NCBI RefSeq assembly: GCF_001592285.1
Contig: NZ_BCWQ01000011.1
Coordinates: forward strand, 1 to 64,000
Source: Hydrogenophaga pseudoflava NBRC 102511
GTDB lineage: Bacteria; Pseudomonadota; Gammaproteobacteria; Burkholderiales; Burkholderiaceae_C
Length of the DNA stretch: 64,000 nt
Direction: 5' to 3'
A program made the position numbers and the translations under genes. The notes beneath the pieces were generated by a model, which saw only the letters and a list, made by a program, of their open reading frames with translations, had not been told where the DNA came from and made no database searches. This document shows, piece by piece, positions 1 to 9,716 of the stretch (its first letter is position 1; each line of letters begins with the position of its first letter).

Positions 1-215
1 CGGACATGGAGCCAGTGCAGGAATTGGAGACCCCAAGAGACCGGTCACGGCTGATGGTGGCCATGGATGTCATCAACCAGCGCTACGGCAAAGGGACCTT
101 GCATGTCGGCTCTACCGGGCAGACGGCACCGTCGCGGACATGGGGCATGAAGCAGGAAAGGCGCACGCCGCAGTACACGACGCGGCTGGAGGATGTGCCG
201 GTGGTCAGGGCTTAG
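1..215 (+). CDS. umuC: UmuC-type Y-family DNA polymerase subunit, C-terminal fragment
   Basis: Only the last 71 codons are present; the gene enters from the left edge. UmuC is the catalytic subunit of the SOS-induced translesion polymerase. The visible piece reads INQRYGKGTL, then a WGMKQERRTPQYTT block and a PVVRA end, which is the usual C-terminal tail of bacterial UmuC proteins. The polymerase active site lies outside the window, so activity cannot be judged. It points toward the tRNA-fMet gene and is followed by a repeat-rich spacer, which fits an accessory segment ending near the tRNA. Family assignment is from recognised tail motifs only. Confidence 0.72.
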   Translation, partial: DMEPVQELETPRDRSRLMVAMDVINQRYGKGTLHVGSTGQTAPSRTWGMKQERRTPQYTTRLEDVPVVRA

Positions 216-239
216 GAACGCCAATGAGCTCCATTGGCC

Positions 240-376
240 TTGTGACGAGGTAGGGTCGACACAGCTTGAGCGCAAAAATAGATGCCCAACGGTCACTAAA
301 TCTGCGACCTGTATCCATCTGCCCAAAGGTCACAAACCAAAACGGGTATCTTGTGACGGCACAGACCTCGTCACAA
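240..376. repeat. Inverted 12-bp repeat within a cluster of GTGAC/GTCAC motifs
   Basis: TTGTGACGAGGT at 240-251 is perfectly complementary to ACCTCGTCACAA at 365-376. Between them are further GGTCAC and TTGTGACGG copies near 290, 328 and 351. The phrase TCGACACAG also occurs twice, near 256 and 380. The stretch has no convincing gene. Its role is unknown; it could be a protein-binding cluster or the edge of an accessory element. Confidence 0.6.
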
Positions 377-390
377 ACCTCGACACAGAA

Positions 391-417
391 ACAAAAAACC
401 CGCCTCGCGGCGGGTTC
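391..417 (-). terminator. Intrinsic terminator downstream of tRNA-fMet
   Basis: Read on the minus strand, AACCCGCC, a GCGA loop and GGCGGGTT form an 8-bp GC-rich stem followed by a run of six T. It lies about 30 nt past the 3' end of the tRNA and would end the transcript that includes the tRNA and possibly rplQ. Confidence 0.88.
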
Positions 418-444
418 TAAGACAAGCTAATTGCTTGATTTTAT

Positions 445-521
<77 letters not shown>

Positions 522-538
522 TCAAGCCTTGTATTCTA

Positions 539-934
539 TCACGCTTTTGCGTCGTCGGCGGCAGGTGCAGCATCTTCTGCACGATCCACCAGTTCGACCA
601 AGGCCATGGGAGCGTTGTCGCCCACGCGGAAGCCCATCTTCAGGATGCGGGTGTAGCCACCAGGACGGGCCTTGAAGCGCGGGCCCAGTTCGTCGAACAG
701 CTTGACGACCACATCGCGGTCGCGCAGGCGGTTGAAGGCCAGGCGGCGGTTGGCCACGGTGGCTTCCTTGGCCAGAGTGATCATGGGCTCGACCACGCGG
801 CGCAGTTCCTTGGCCTTGGGCAGGGTGGTCTTGATGACTTCGTGCGTGAGCAGCGAGTTCATCATGTTGCGCAGCATCGCCTGGCGGTGCTCGCTGGTGC
901 GGTTGAGTTTGCGAAGTCCGTGTCCGTGACGCAT
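539..934 (-). CDS. rplQ: 50S ribosomal protein L17
   Basis: Large-subunit protein that helps organise 23S rRNA near the exit tunnel. The 131-residue product starts [12 protein letters not shown] and contains the typical L17 core ([22 protein letters not shown]). A short Ala/Asp-rich tail extends the usual core, as in many betaproteobacteria. It is the last protein gene of the alpha operon, 71 nt after rpoA, and is followed directly by the initiator tRNA. The start is set by the conserved N terminus. Confidence 0.97.
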   Translation of the reverse strand: MRHGHGLRKLNRTSEHRQAMLRNMMNSLLTHEVIKTTLPKAKELRRVVEPMITLAKEATVANRRLAFNRLRDRDVVVKLFDELGPRFKARPGGYTRILKMGFRVGDNAPMALVELVDRAEDAAPAADDAKA

Positions 935-1005
935 GGTGATTTCCTTTCAGTGTTTTGCCCCCAGCCGGATCAGGTACTGGGGGTTCGTCAGACGTTGATG
1001 ACGGT

Positions 1006-1992
1006 TCAGTGCTTGTCGAGACCAGCCGGCGGCCAGTTCTCGAGCTTCATGCCCAAGGTCAGGCCGCGCGAAGCGAGCACTTCCTTGATTTCGTTGAGCG
1101 ACTTGCGGCCCAGGTTGGGGGTCTTGAGCAGCTCGTTCTCGGTGCGCTGGATCAGGTCACCGATGTAGTAGATGTTCTCCGCCTTGAGGCAGTTGGCCGA
1201 ACGAACAGTGAGTTCGAGTTCGTCCACAGGACGCAACAGGATGGGGTCGAACTGCTGCGAGCTGCGTTGTGCAGGCTGATCGAACGCCGACAACTCCACG
1301 CCTTCCAGCTGGGCAAACACCGCCAGCTGCTCGACCAGAATCTTGGCCGATGCGCGCACAGCTTCCTCGGGACCGATGGAGCCATTGGTCTCGATCTCCA
1401 GAACCAGTTTGTCCAGGTCGGTGCGCTGTTCAACGCGGGCGCTCTCGACGGTGTAGCTCACACGCTTGACCGGGGAGAACGAGGCGTCGAGGACGATACG
1501 ACCCAGCGAACGCGATGCGTCGTCGTTGCGGCGCAGGCTGCCAGGCACGTAGCCGCGGCCCTTTTCGACCTTGATCTGCATGTCCAGCTTGGCTCCCGCC
1601 GACAACGTCGCGATGACATGGCCGGGGTTGACGATTTCGACGTCGTGCGGGGTCTGGATGTCGGCGGCGGTGACCACACCTTCACCGTCCTTGCGCAGGC
1701 TCAGGGTGACTTCGTCGCGGTTGTGCAGCTTGAAGACCACACCCTTGAGGTTCAGGAGCATGTTGACGACGTCTTCCTGGACGCCATCGATGGAGGAGTA
1801 CTCGTGCACCACACCAGCGATCGTCACTTCGGTCGGCGCGTGGCCCACCATCGACGACAACAGCACACGGCGCAGGGCGTTGCCCAGGGTGTGGCCGTAT
1901 CCGCGCTCGAAAGGCTCCAGCGTCACCTTGGCGCGGTTGGTCGAGACTTGCTCGACATTGATGGTTTTGGGCTTGAGCAGATTGTTCAGCAT
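1006..1992 (-). CDS. rpoA: DNA-directed RNA polymerase alpha subunit
   Basis: Alpha assembles the RNA polymerase core and contacts activators and UP elements. The 328-residue length is standard. Residues about 1-230 form the dimerising N-terminal domain ([17 protein letters not shown] is diagnostic). Residues about 250-328 form the helix-hairpin-helix C-terminal domain ([17 protein letters not shown], then [12 protein letters not shown]), including the conserved RSANCL DNA-contact segment. It lies between rpsD and rplQ as in the classical alpha operon, so its dosage is tied to ribosomal protein synthesis. Confidence 0.98.
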   Translation of the reverse strand: MLNNLLKPKTINVEQVSTNRAKVTLEPFERGYGHTLGNALRRVLLSSMVGHAPTEVTIAGVVHEYSSIDGVQEDVVNMLLNLKGVVFKLHNRDEVTLSLRKDGEGVVTAADIQTPHDVEIVNPGHVIATLSAGAKLDMQIKVEKGRGYVPGSLRRNDDASRSLGRIVLDASFSPVKRVSYTVESARVEQRTDLDKLVLEIETNGSIGPEEAVRASAKILVEQLAVFAQLEGVELSAFDQPAQRSSQQFDPILLRPVDELELTVRSANCLKAENIYYIGDLIQRTENELLKTPNLGRKSLNEIKEVLASRGLTLGMKLENWPPAGLDKH

Positions 1993-2086
1993 TCAAACTT
2001 CCTTCAGTTCCCTCGGCTCGTTACACCGATAAGGCAGACGGAGCATGGCCCGGCCTCGCCAGAAACGACGACGACCGGGAACGAAA

Positions 2087-2710
2087 TTAACGCGAGTACA
2101 GTTCGACGATCAGCGATTCGTTGATCTCAGCACCGAACTCGTCACGGTCCGGCGTCTTCTTGAAGACACCTTCGACCTTGTCGGCCGAGACTTCCACCCA
2201 TGCGGGGAAGCCAATCTGCTTGGCCAGCTCCAGGGCTTCGATCACGCGGGCCTGCTTCTTCGACTTCTCGCGCACGGCGATCACATCACCGGGCTTGACC
2301 GAGTAGGAAGGAATGTTCACCGGGCTGCCATTGACGGTGATGGCCTTGTGCGACACGATCTGGCGTGCTTCGGCACGGGTCGATGCAAAACCCATGCGGA
2401 ACACCACGTTGTCCAGGCGCGATTCCAGCAGGAACAGCAGGTTGGCGCCAGTGTTGCCACGACGGCGGTCCGCCTCGGCAAAGTAGCGGCGGAACTGGCG
2501 CTCCAGCACGCCGTAGGTGCGCTTGACCTTCTGCTTTTCACGCAGCTGCAGACCGAAGTCGGAGGTGCGCTGGCCAGAGGTACGGCCGTGCTGGCCGGGC
2601 TTGGAGTCGAACTTTGCCTTGTCGCTGATGGAACGGCGTGCGCTCTTGAGCAACAGGTCGGCGCCTTCACGGCGGGAAAGTTTGGCCTTGGGGCCGAGGT
2701 AACGTGCCAC
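2087..2710 (-). CDS. rpsD: 30S ribosomal protein S4
   Basis: Primary 16S rRNA-binding protein and, in enterobacteria, the translational repressor of the alpha operon. The start is placed at a GTG (2708-2710) preceded by AAGGA, giving the canonical [16 protein letters not shown] terminus and 207 residues. A longer in-frame reading upstream has no family match. The S4 RNA-binding domain ([22 protein letters not shown]) is intact near residues 95-115. It is separated from rpsK by about 186 nt containing a terminator-like hairpin, so it may have its own promoter or depend on readthrough. Confidence 0.96.
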   Translation of the reverse strand: MARYLGPKAKLSRREGADLLLKSARRSISDKAKFDSKPGQHGRTSGQRTSDFGLQLREKQKVKRTYGVLERQFRRYFAEADRRRGNTGANLLFLLESRLDNVVFRMGFASTRAEARQIVSHKAITVNGSPVNIPSYSVKPGDVIAVREKSKKQARVIEALELAKQIGFPAWVEVSADKVEGVFKKTPDRDEFGAEINESLIVELYSR

Positions 2711-2799
2711 GTTGGTTTCCTTGTTGATAGTCTGCCGCAACCCACACCAGCCGGTGTCATTGCGGGAGCTCTTCCCTGACGGGAGAAGCGGTGGGCTTA

Positions 2800-2831
2800 G
2801 CAAAAATGCCACCGCAGGCGACTGCGGTGGC
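2800..2831 (-). terminator. Terminator-like hairpin between rpsK and rpsD
   Basis: GCCACCGCA (2808-2816) pairs perfectly with TGCGGTGGC (2823-2831) around a 6-nt loop. On the minus strand the stem is followed by ATTTTT. It has the form of an intrinsic terminator or attenuator and sits in the unusually long rpsK-rpsD gap. Effect on downstream rpsD-rpoA-rplQ expression is inferred. Confidence 0.75.
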
Positions 2832-2896
2832 GCTCAAAAAAAGCTTTTGATTGTAACGCTTTCCTGTCCTCCGTCACAGAGGCAGGAAGCGCCCCA

Positions 2897-3301
2897 TCAG
2901 ATGCGGCGGCGCTTCTGAGGGCGGCAACCGTTGTGCGGCACGGGCGTCACATCGGAAATCGAATTGATGCGGATACCCAAGGCACCCAAGGCGCGCACGG
3001 ACGATTCACGGCCAGGACCCGGCCCCTTGATCTCGACATCCAGGTTCTTGATGCCTTGCTCAATGGCGGCACGACCAGCCACTTCCGAGGCCACCTGAGC
3101 AGCGAACGGGGTGGACTTGCGCGAGCCCTTGAAGCCCTGACCTCCCGACGAAGCCCACGACAGCGCGTTGCCCTGACGGTCGGTGATGGTGATGATGGTG
3201 TTGTTGAAGGACGCGTGCACGTGCGCAATGCCGTCCGCCACGTTCTTGCGGACTTTCTTGCGGACGCGGGCCGCTGCCGAACTGCTTGGAGCTTTAGCCA
3301 T
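2897..3301 (-). CDS. rpsK: 30S ribosomal protein S11
   Basis: Platform protein of the 30S subunit, near the mRNA and tRNA in the E and P sites. The 134-residue product has the S11 signature [19 protein letters not shown] and the conserved basic C terminus ending [13 protein letters not shown]. It follows rpsM by 17 nt. An Ala/Lys/Arg-rich 20-residue N terminus is slightly longer than the core and is normal for the family. Confidence 0.97.
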   Translation of the reverse strand: MAKAPSSSAAARVRKKVRKNVADGIAHVHASFNNTIITITDRQGNALSWASSGGQGFKGSRKSTPFAAQVASEVAGRAAIEQGIKNLDVEIKGPGPGRESSVRALGALGIRINSISDVTPVPHNGCRPQKRRRI

Positions 3302-3318
3302 GTTTCTCTTTCAACCGA

Positions 3319-3684
3319 TTATTTCTTGAGCGACTGGGCAGCCTTGCGGGGACCCTTGCGCGTGCGGGCGTTGGTCTTGGTGCGTTGACCGCGCACCGGC
3401 AGACCACGGCGGTGACGGAAGCCACGGTAGCAACCGATGTCCATCAGACGCTTGATGTTCATCGTGGTCTCGCGACGCAGGTCCCCTTCAATGGTGAAGG
3501 TGCCGACCTGATCGCGCACCTTCTCGAGTTCCGCGTCGGTCAGGTCCTTGATCTTCTTGCTGTAGTCGATGCCACAGGCTTCGCAGATCTTGCGAGCGCG
3601 GGTACGACCGATACCGAAGATTGCCGTCAGGCCGATCTCGGCGTGTTTGTGCGGCGGGATGTTAATGCCTGCAATACGAGCCAT
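3319..3684 (-). CDS. rpsM: 30S ribosomal protein S13
   Basis: Head protein that bridges the subunits and contacts P-site tRNA. 121 residues, start [17 protein letters not shown], then a helix-two-turn-helix region ([18 protein letters not shown]) and a basic tail ([19 protein letters not shown]). Length and motifs are standard. It lies 23 nt after rpmJ in the alpha operon. Confidence 0.97.
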   Translation of the reverse strand: MARIAGINIPPHKHAEIGLTAIFGIGRTRARKICEACGIDYSKKIKDLTDAELEKVRDQVGTFTIEGDLRRETTMNIKRLMDIGCYRGFRHRRGLPVRGQRTKTNARTRKGPRKAAQSLKK

Positions 3685-3707
3685 GTTGGTTCCTCTGAAC
3701 TTCCGAA

Positions 3708-3821
3708 TCAGCCTTGACGCTGCTTGTGGCGCGGGTCGGTGCAGATGACCCGCACGACACCCTTGCGCTTGATGATCTTACAGTTGCGGCACATTTTCTT
3801 GACCGAAGCCGAAACTCGCAT
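3708..3821 (-). CDS. rpmJ: 50S ribosomal protein L36
   Basis: A 37-residue zinc-ribbon ribosomal protein. The reading is [17 protein letters not shown] followed by a [13 protein letters not shown] end. Cys11, Cys14, Cys27 and His32 form the C-x2-C...C-x4-H zinc site, so this is the C+ form of L36. It sits between infA and rpsM, the usual position. Confidence 0.95.
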   Translation of the reverse strand: MRVSASVKKMCRNCKIIKRKGVVRVICTDPRHKQRQG

Positions 3822-3862
3822 AGTCTTCTCCTAGATATTCCAAAACATTCAATGCCGACTGG

Positions 3863-4081
3863 TCACTTCGCCCGGAACACAATTCGTGCTCTGGTCAGGT
3901 CATAGGGAGTCAGCTCCACCTTGACCTTGTCGCCGGGGAGGATCCGGATGTAGTGCATCCGCATCTTGCCGGAGATGTGCCCGAGCACCACATGTCCGTT
4001 TTCCAGTTTGACCCGGAAGGTTGCGTTTGGGAGGTTTTCAACCACCTCCCCCTGCATTTCAATCACATCGTCTTTGGCCAT
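3863..4081 (-). CDS. infA: Translation initiation factor IF-1
   Basis: Binds the 30S A site during initiation with IF-2 and IF-3. The 72-residue protein is a single S1-type OB fold: [13 protein letters not shown], then the conserved [19 protein letters not shown] segment. It lies between secY and rpmJ, matching the proteobacterial spc/alpha junction. The gap to secY is 15 nt, so translation may be coupled. Confidence 0.97.
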   Translation of the reverse strand: MAKDDVIEMQGEVVENLPNATFRVKLENGHVVLGHISGKMRMHYIRILPGDKVKVELTPYDLTRARIVFRAK

Positions 4082-4096
4082 ACGACAGCGCCGACA

Positions 4097-5404
4097 TCAG
4101 GATTTGAAGTTGGCCTTTTTCAACAGTGATTCGTACTGCTGGGACATCATGTAGTTCTGCACCTGGGCCATGAAGTCCATGGTGACCACCACGATGATCA
4201 GCAATGAAGTACCACCGAAGTAGAACGGCACGTTGTACTTCAGGATCAGGAATTCCGGCAGCAAGCAGACTGCAGTGATGTAGATAGCGCCAGCCAGTGT
4301 CAAACGAAGCAGAATCTTGTCGATGTAGCGGGCTGTCTGGTCACCGGGACGAATCCCGGGAATGAACGCGCCACTCTTCTTCAGGTTGTCGGCCGTTTCG
4401 CGGCTGTTGAACACGAGCGCCGTGTAGAAGAAGCAGAAAAACACGATCGCTGCGGCGTACAAGGCAACATAGATCGGTTGTCCTGGCGATAGAGCAGACG
4501 CGATGTCACGCAGCCAGCGCGTGGAATCCCCTGTGCTGATCCAGCTCACCACCGTGGTCGGCAGCAGGATGATGGACGACGCGAAGATGGGCGGAATTAC
4601 ACCGGCCATGTTCAGCTTCAGGGGCAGGTGCGAAGACTGACCACCGTATACCTTGTTGCCGACCTGACGCCGTGCATAGTTCACCAGAATCTTCCGCTGG
4701 CCGCGTTCGACGAACACCACGAAATAGGTGACCAGAATCACCAGCGCGATGATGAAGAGCGAAACCAGGATGTTCATGGCGCCCGTGCGCACGAGCTCGA
4801 GAAGCCCACCGATCGCATTCGGCAGCCCCGCCGCAATACCAGCAAAGATGAGGATGGAAATGCCATTGCCCAATCCGCGCTCGGTGATTTGCTCGCCCAG
4901 CCACATCAGGAACATGGTCCCAGCCACCAGACTCACCACCGCCGTGAGGCGGAACGCCATGCCCGGATCGATCACCAGCCCCGCCTGTCCTTCCAGCGCC
5001 AGGGCAATGCCCATAGCCTGGAATATAGCCAGACCCAGCGTTCCGTATCGGGTGTACGCGGTGATCTTGCGACGACCGGCCTCACCCTCCTTTTTCAGCT
5101 GCTCGAATGTCGGGACCACATAGGTCATCAACTGCATGATGATCGACGCCGAGATGTACGGCATGATCCCCAGAGCGAAGACTGTGAAGCGCGAGAGAGC
5201 GCCACCCGAAAACATGTTGAACAGGCTGAGGATGCCGCCCTGCTGGCCCTTGAACAGCTGTTCCAGTTGGGCAGGGTCGATCCCGGGCACAGGGATGTGT
5301 GCGCCGATCCGGTAAACCACCAAGGCCAGCAACAGGAACACCAGCCGGCGACGCAGGTCGCCGAACTTGCCTGTCTTGGCCAGGGTCGTGGAGCCAGTAG
5401 CCAC
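4097..5404 (-). CDS. secY: Protein translocase subunit SecY
   Basis: Channel-forming subunit of the SecYEG translocon in the inner membrane. 435 residues with about ten hydrophobic segments. The N-terminal [27 protein letters not shown] plug-side motif, and the cytosolic loop [17 protein letters not shown], which contacts SecA and the ribosome, are all present. It follows rplO by 26 nt within the spc cluster. Length is normal and no truncation is seen. Confidence 0.97.
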   Translation of the reverse strand: MATGSTTLAKTGKFGDLRRRLVFLLLALVVYRIGAHIPVPGIDPAQLEQLFKGQQGGILSLFNMFSGGALSRFTVFALGIMPYISASIIMQLMTYVVPTFEQLKKEGEAGRRKITAYTRYGTLGLAIFQAMGIALALEGQAGLVIDPGMAFRLTAVVSLVAGTMFLMWLGEQITERGLGNGISILIFAGIAAGLPNAIGGLLELVRTGAMNILVSLFIIALVILVTYFVVFVERGQRKILVNYARRQVGNKVYGGQSSHLPLKLNMAGVIPPIFASSIILLPTTVVSWISTGDSTRWLRDIASALSPGQPIYVALYAAAIVFFCFFYTALVFNSRETADNLKKSGAFIPGIRPGDQTARYIDKILLRLTLAGAIYITAVCLLPEFLILKYNVPFYFGGTSLLIIVVVTMDFMAQVQNYMMSQQYESLLKKANFKS

Positions 5405-5430
5405 AGATTGCCTTTTGCTTGCGATCTGAA

Positions 5431-5862
5431 TCAGGCCAGCGAGCCGCCAGCGGCCTCGATGGCAGCCTTGGCACCGGCGGTTGCGCCGATGTCCTTGAGC
5501 TTGACCGCGCGGTTGATTTCACCGGTCTTGATGACCTTGACGCGCTTGGCCAGCTGAGCCACCAGGCCAGCCTGCTTGAGCACCAGAAGATCGATCTCGG
5601 CGGCATCCACCGTGTTCAGGTCTGCCAGGGTCACTTCGGCATTGAACTGGAGTTGCGCAGACTTGAAACCACGCTTGGGCAGGCGACGCTGCAGCGGCAT
5701 CTGGCCGCCTTCGAAACCGACCTTGTGATAGCCACCAGAACGCGATTTCTGACCTTTGTGGCCGCGACCGGCCGTCTTGCCCAGGCCGGAGCCAATGCCA
5801 CGGCCGACGCGACGCTTGGCGTGCTTGGCACCCGCTGCGGGTTGAATGGTGTTGAGTTCCAT
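5431..5862 (-). CDS. rplO: 50S ribosomal protein L15
   Basis: Late-assembling large-subunit protein. 143 residues with the Gly/Arg-rich L15 N-terminal segment ([21 protein letters not shown]) shortened here to its key residues, and the C-terminal [19 protein letters not shown] fold. It lies between rpmD and secY as expected. Confidence 0.96.
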   Translation of the reverse strand: MELNTIQPAAGAKHAKRRVGRGIGSGLGKTAGRGHKGQKSRSGGYHKVGFEGGQMPLQRRLPKRGFKSAQLQFNAEVTLADLNTVDAAEIDLLVLKQAGLVAQLAKRVKVIKTGEINRAVKLKDIGATAGAKAAIEAAGGSLA

Positions 5863-5890
5863 GACGAATGAGTCCTCTTCGGTCGGGTGC

Positions 5891-6073
5891 TCAGAGCACC
5901 TTCACCAGGTAGGCGATCTTGTTGATCATGCCGCGCACGGCGGGCGTGTCCTGCAGTTCGCTGACGCTGTTGAGCTTGCGCAGACCCAGGCCACGAACGG
6001 TGTCGCGGTGCGACTGCTTGGTGCCAATCGGGCTGCGCACCAGTTGAACCTTGACGGTGTTTTGAGTGGTCAT
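5891..6073 (-). CDS. rpmD: 50S ribosomal protein L30
   Basis: Small large-subunit protein, 60 residues from the ATG at 6071-6073 ([19 protein letters not shown]). That start is preferred because it matches the family N terminus and has GGGAA upstream. An in-frame ATG at 6085 overlaps the rpsE stop and would add MGTI. The [19 protein letters not shown] core is typical of L30. Confidence 0.94.
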   Translation of the reverse strand: MTTQNTVKVQLVRSPIGTKQSHRDTVRGLGLRKLNSVSELQDTPAVRGMINKIAYLVKVL

Positions 6074-6084
6074 GATCGTTCCCA

Positions 6085-6603
6085 TCAGCCCAGGATCTCT
6101 TCAACCGACTTGCCGCGCTTGGCGGCCACGTCGGCAGGAGTCGTGGAATTTTTCAGAGCGTCCAGCGTGGCACGCACCAAGTTGTAGGGGTTGCTCGAAC
6201 CATGGCTCTTGGCCACGACGTCAGTGATACCCAGCACCTCGAATACGGCACGCATCGGACCGCCGGCGATGATGCCGGTACCCTTGGCAGCGGGCAGCAT
6301 CATGACATTGGAGGCGCCGTGCTCGCCATGCACCGCATGGTGCAGTGAACCGCTCTTGAGCGACACCTTGATCATGTTGCGGCGAGCCTGCTCCATGGCC
6401 TTCTGGACGGCCACAGGCACTTCGCGAGCCTTGCCCTTGCCCATACCGACACGGCCGTCGCCATCACCAACCACGGTCAGCGCAGCAAAACCGAGAATAC
6501 GACCACCCTTGACCACCTTGGTCACGCGGTTGATCGCGATCATCTTTTCGCGCAGACCGTCGTCGTTGCCTTCGTTCTTTACGTTTGCCTGAAATTTAGC
6601 CAT
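6085..6603 (-). CDS. rpsE: 30S ribosomal protein S5
   Basis: Fidelity-related small-subunit protein. 172 residues with the dsRNA-binding-like S5 N-terminal domain ([25 protein letters not shown]) and the C-terminal domain containing [20 protein letters not shown]. It follows rplR by 18 nt and nearly abuts rpmD. No unusual substitution is evident in the motifs inspected. Confidence 0.97.
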   Translation of the reverse strand: MAKFQANVKNEGNDDGLREKMIAINRVTKVVKGGRILGFAALTVVGDGDGRVGMGKGKAREVPVAVQKAMEQARRNMIKVSLKSGSLHHAVHGEHGASNVMMLPAAKGTGIIAGGPMRAVFEVLGITDVVAKSHGSSNPYNLVRATLDALKNSTTPADVAAKRGKSVEEILG

Positions 6604-6621
6604 TTTGTGTATCCCGTCTGA

Positions 6622-6987
6622 TCAGAACTGCAGACCGGCTTCACGAGCCGCATCGGCGAGGGCCTTGACACGGCCGTGGTAGGCAAAACCGGAACGATCG
6701 AACGCCACCTTTTCGATACCAACGGCCTTGGCCTTTTCGGCAATGCGCTTGCCGATCAGGGCCGCAGCGGCGGCATTGCCGCCTTTGCCGGCGGCGCCCA
6801 GCTGGGCGCGCACTTCGGCCTCGGCGGTCGAAGCGGAAGCCAGCACCTTGGCACCATCGCCGGAGATGACGTTGGCGTAGATGTGCAGGTTGGTGCGGTT
6901 CACGGTCAGGCGAACAGCGCCTTGCTGCGCAATGCGGATGCGCGTCTGACGGGCCCGACGGAGACGTTGCTCTTTTTTGGTCAACAT
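6622..6987 (-). CDS. rplR: 50S ribosomal protein L18
   Basis: 5S rRNA-binding protein of the central protuberance. 121 residues: basic start [19 protein letters not shown], then [13 protein letters not shown] and the C-terminal [24 protein letters not shown], all characteristic. It is 11 nt after rplF in the spc cluster. Confidence 0.97.
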   Translation of the reverse strand: MLTKKEQRLRRARQTRIRIAQQGAVRLTVNRTNLHIYANVISGDGAKVLASASTAEAEVRAQLGAAGKGGNAAAAALIGKRIAEKAKAVGIEKVAFDRSGFAYHGRVKALADAAREAGLQF

Positions 6988-6998
6988 GATCCTGGTCC

Positions 6999-7532
6999 TT
7001 ATTTCTTCTTGGTTTCCTTGATCACGACCTTCTCATCCGCATAGCGGATGCCCTTGCCCTTGTAGGGCTCGGGCGGGCGCACGGCGCGCACTTCGGAAGC
7101 GATCTGGCCCACGCGCTGACGGTCAGCGCCTTTGATGACGACTTCGGTCGGCGTCGGGGTTTCAACCTTGATGCCGGCAGGCATTTCAATCTCAACCGGA
7201 TGCGAATAACCGACGCTCAGGTTGAGCTTGGCACCCTGGGCTTGGGCCTTGTAACCCACACCGATCAGGGACAGCTTCTTTTCGAAGCCCTTGCTCACAC
7301 CGACCACCATGTTGTTCACCAGCTGACGCATGGTGCCGGACATGGCATTGGCTTCCCGCGAATCGTTCGTAGGGATGAACGACAGCGAGCCAGCGTTGTT
7401 CTCGACCTTGACCAGCGCGTTTTGCGCCAGAGCCAGGGCACCGAGCGTGCCCTTGACGTTGATCAGGTCGTCCTTGATGGCCACTTCGACCCCTGCGGGG
7501 ACGGAGACTGGCTGCTTACCAATACGCGACAT
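6999..7532 (-). CDS. rplF: 50S ribosomal protein L6
   Basis: Large-subunit protein near the GTPase-associated centre. 177 residues with two repeated L6 folds, starting [17 protein letters not shown] and ending with the signature [16 protein letters not shown]. Spacing to rpsH upstream is 24 nt. Length and motifs are standard. Confidence 0.97.
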   Translation of the reverse strand: MSRIGKQPVSVPAGVEVAIKDDLINVKGTLGALALAQNALVKVENNAGSLSFIPTNDSREANAMSGTMRQLVNNMVVGVSKGFEKKLSLIGVGYKAQAQGAKLNLSVGYSHPVEIEMPAGIKVETPTPTEVVIKGADRQRVGQIASEVRAVRPPEPYKGKGIRYADEKVVIKETKKK

Positions 7533-7556
7533 TTCAGTTGCTCCTCAATGCCCGCA

Positions 7557-7952
7557 TCAGGCGACGTAACACAGGACTTCACCACCGACACCGGTGGCGC
7601 GGGCCTTGCGATCGGTCATCACGCCCTTGGGAGTGGTGACGATGGCGACGCCCAGGCCGTTCTGCACTTGGGGCAGCGCGTCACGGCCGCGGTAGATGCG
7701 CAGGCCAGGCTTGCTCACGCGCTCGATGCGCTCGATCACAGGACGGCCGGCGTAGTACTTCAGGGCGATTTCGAGTTCGCTCTTGCCGCCTTCGGTCTTC
7801 ACCTGGAAGCCGTCGATGTAACCCTCGTCCTTCAGGACCTGGGCAATGGCCGCCTTGACTTTGGACGCCGGCATCGACACGGTGGTCTTTTCGACCATCT
7901 GCGCGTTGCGGATGCGGGTCAACATGTCAGCGATAGGATCACTCATGCTCAT
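7557..7952 (-). CDS. rpsH: 30S ribosomal protein S8
   Basis: Central 16S rRNA-binding protein; in E. coli it is the translational repressor of the spc operon. 131 residues, beginning [18 protein letters not shown] and including the C-terminal [20 protein letters not shown] motif that binds helix 21. It is 18 nt after rpsN. Confidence 0.97.
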   Translation of the reverse strand: MSMSDPIADMLTRIRNAQMVEKTTVSMPASKVKAAIAQVLKDEGYIDGFQVKTEGGKSELEIALKYYAGRPVIERIERVSKPGLRIYRGRDALPQVQNGLGVAIVTTPKGVMTDRKARATGVGGEVLCYVA

Positions 7953-7970
7953 TTGTGGTTCTCCTAGGGC

Positions 7971-8276
7971 TTACCAGCTGGCTTTGGTGATGCCGGGGAT
8001 CTCGCCGGCAAAGGCCATCTCGCGGACCTTGGCACGGGCCAGGCCGAAGTAGGCAAACGTGCCACGCGGACGACCGGTGATCTCGCAGCGGTTGCGCTGA
8101 CGGGTCGGATTGGCGTTGCGGGGCAGCTTCTGCAGCGCCAGACGGGCCGCATCGCGCGCTTCGTCGCTTTGCTTGGCGTCGTTGGCGGTCGCCTTCAGTT
8201 CGGCGTATTTCTTGGCGAACTTGGCGGCGAGCTTCTCGCGCTTGAGTTCACGTTGGAGTAGTGCTTGTTTAGCCAC
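7971..8276 (-). CDS. rpsN: 30S ribosomal protein S14
   Basis: Head protein of the 30S subunit. The start is a GTG at 8274-8276 giving the conserved [20 protein letters not shown] terminus and exactly 101 residues. Longer in-frame readings upstream are not family-like. The C-terminal [18 protein letters not shown] is diagnostic. This is the long, zinc-independent S14 form, since the C-x2-C pair is absent. Confidence 0.95.
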   Translation of the reverse strand: MAKQALLQRELKREKLAAKFAKKYAELKATANDAKQSDEARDAARLALQKLPRNANPTRQRNRCEITGRPRGTFAYFGLARAKVREMAFAGEIPGITKASW

Positions 8277-8284
8277 GCGCCACC

Positions 8285-8824
8285 TCAGTTCTTGAACGGG
8301 AAACGGAAACCAGCCAGCAGTGCCTTGCACTCTTCGTCGGTCTTGGCGGTTGTCGTGATGCTGATGTTCAGGCCGCGCAGGGCATCGACCTTGTCGTACT
8401 CGATCTCGGGGAAGATGATCTGTTCTTTGACGCCGATGTTGTAGTTGCCACGGCCGTCAAATGCCTTGCCCGAAATACCACGGAAGTCGCGCACGCGCGG
8501 CAGAGCCACAGTGACAAAACGGTCCAGGAATTCGTACATGCGGGCGCCACGCAGGGTCACCATGCAGCCGATGGGCTGTTGCTCGCGGATCTTGAAGCCA
8601 GCAATGGCTTTCTTGGCCTTGGTCACCACGGGCTTCTGGCCAGCGATCTTGGTCAGGTCGCCAACAGCGTTGTCCATGATCTTCTTGTCGGCGACCGCCT
8701 CGCTCACACCCATGTTCAGGGTGATCTTGGTGATGCGGGGCACCTGCATCGGGGACTTGTAGCCGAACTTCTGGGTCAGCTCGGGCGCAACCTTGTCGCG
8801 GTAGATTTCTTGAAAGCGTGTCAT
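8285..8824 (-). CDS. rplE: 50S ribosomal protein L5
   Basis: 5S rRNA-binding protein that contacts P-site tRNA. From the ATG at 8822-8824 the product is 179 residues ([11 protein letters not shown]), the normal family length. An ATG six bases upstream (8830), overlapping the rplX stop as ATGA, would add two residues and cannot be excluded. The [15 protein letters not shown] and [17 protein letters not shown] motifs are intact. In E. coli S8 represses translation around the rplX-rplE junction. Confidence 0.95.
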   Translation of the reverse strand: MTRFQEIYRDKVAPELTQKFGYKSPMQVPRITKITLNMGVSEAVADKKIMDNAVGDLTKIAGQKPVVTKAKKAIAGFKIREQQPIGCMVTLRGARMYEFLDRFVTVALPRVRDFRGISGKAFDGRGNYNIGVKEQIIFPEIEYDKVDALRGLNISITTTAKTDEECKALLAGFRFPFKN

Positions 8825-8826
8825 GG

Positions 8827-9147
8827 TCATGCCACCTTGATTTCTTCGCCGCTGGACTTGTAGACGCGCACCTTGTTGCCGTCGGCCAGCTGCTTGATGC
8901 CCACGCGGTCAGCCTTGCCCGTGGCGCCATTGAAGATGGCCACGTTGGACTGGTGGATGGACATGGTCTTTTCCACGATGCCGCCGGTCACACCCTTCAT
9001 GGGGTTGGGCTTGGCATGCTTCTTGACGATGTTGACGCCCTCGACGACCACACGGTCGTCAGATGCGCGCTCAAGCACCTTGCCGCGCTTGCCTTTGTCG
9101 CGCCCGGCGATGACGATGACCTCGTCGCCCTTACGAATCTTGTTCAT
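8827..9147 (-). CDS. rplX: 50S ribosomal protein L24
   Basis: Assembly-initiating large-subunit protein. 106 residues with a KOW motif at the N terminus ([20 protein letters not shown]) followed by [11 protein letters not shown] and [19 protein letters not shown]. It lies 9 nt after rplN and nearly overlaps rplE. Confidence 0.97.
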   Translation of the reverse strand: MNKIRKGDEVIVIAGRDKGKRGKVLERASDDRVVVEGVNIVKKHAKPNPMKGVTGGIVEKTMSIHQSNVAIFNGATGKADRVGIKQLADGNKVRVYKSSGEEIKVA

Positions 9148-9156
9148 GATGAATCC

Positions 9157-9525
9157 TCAGAGAACCTCGGGGGCCAGGGACACGATCTTCATGAACTTCT
9201 CGGTACGCAGTTCACGCGTGACCGGGCCGAAGATGCGGGTGCCGATCGGCTCCAGCTTGGCGTTGAGCAGCACGGCGGCATTGCCGTCGAATTTGATCAG
9301 GGCGCCATCCTGGCGACGGATGCCCTTGGCGGTGCGAACCACCACAGCGTTGTAAACCTCGCCTTTTTTGACGCGGCCACGGGGCGCTGCTTCCTTGATG
9401 CTGACTTTGATGACATCGCCCACACTGGCGTAACGGCGCTTGGAACCACCGAGCACCTTGATGCACATCACGGACTTGGCACCCGTGTTGTCAGCAACAT
9501 CGAGTCGAGATTGCGTTTGGATCAT
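9157..9525 (-). CDS. rplN: 50S ribosomal protein L14
   Basis: Large-subunit protein at the subunit interface. The start at 9523-9525 gives 122 residues ([19 protein letters not shown]), the standard length. It is the first gene of the ribosomal cluster here. The usual upstream partners rpsQ, rpmC and rplP are absent, and glpD lies upstream instead. A near-consensus promoter and about 130 nt of structured leader precede it. Confidence 0.97.
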   Translation of the reverse strand: MIQTQSRLDVADNTGAKSVMCIKVLGGSKRRYASVGDVIKVSIKEAAPRGRVKKGEVYNAVVVRTAKGIRRQDGALIKFDGNAAVLLNAKLEPIGTRIFGPVTRELRTEKFMKIVSLAPEVL

Positions 9526-9549
9526 TTGATTTAAGTCCCAACTTGAATC

Positions 9550-9659
9550 CTTCCGGCCACCACGGCTGGAAGTGATCAGTCTTGGGCCCGTCGTAGCCAA
9601 CCACCCCGAAAGGATGGCCCGCGTCGCTGGGCAGAAAGCTTCGCCTTTTACAGCGAAGC
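9550..9659 (-). promoter_or_regulatory. Structured 5' leader of the rplN operon
   Basis: Two hairpins lie between the inferred transcription start and rplN. The first, at 9638-9659, has GCTTCGC/GCGAAGC arms. The second, at 9550-9572, has CTTCCGGCC/GGCTGGAAG arms, 9 pairs including one G-U, with a 5-nt loop. They could affect mRNA stability or bind a ribosomal protein. No known leader family was recognised. Confidence 0.5.
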
Positions 9660-9664
9660 CGCGG

Positions 9665-9693
9665 ATTATTGCACTGCGAGATCAGTCTGTCAA
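9665..9693 (-). promoter_or_regulatory. Sigma70 promoter of the spc ribosomal operon
   Basis: Minus-strand -35 is a perfect TTGACA (9688-9693). The -10 is AATAAT (9665-9670), matching five of six consensus bases, with an exact 17-bp spacer. It lies directly beyond the 3' end of glpD and reads into rplN. This is the strongest promoter match noticed in the window. Confidence 0.85.
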
Positions 9694-9716
9694 CTGTTCT
9701 TTGGTCACAGCCGGCC

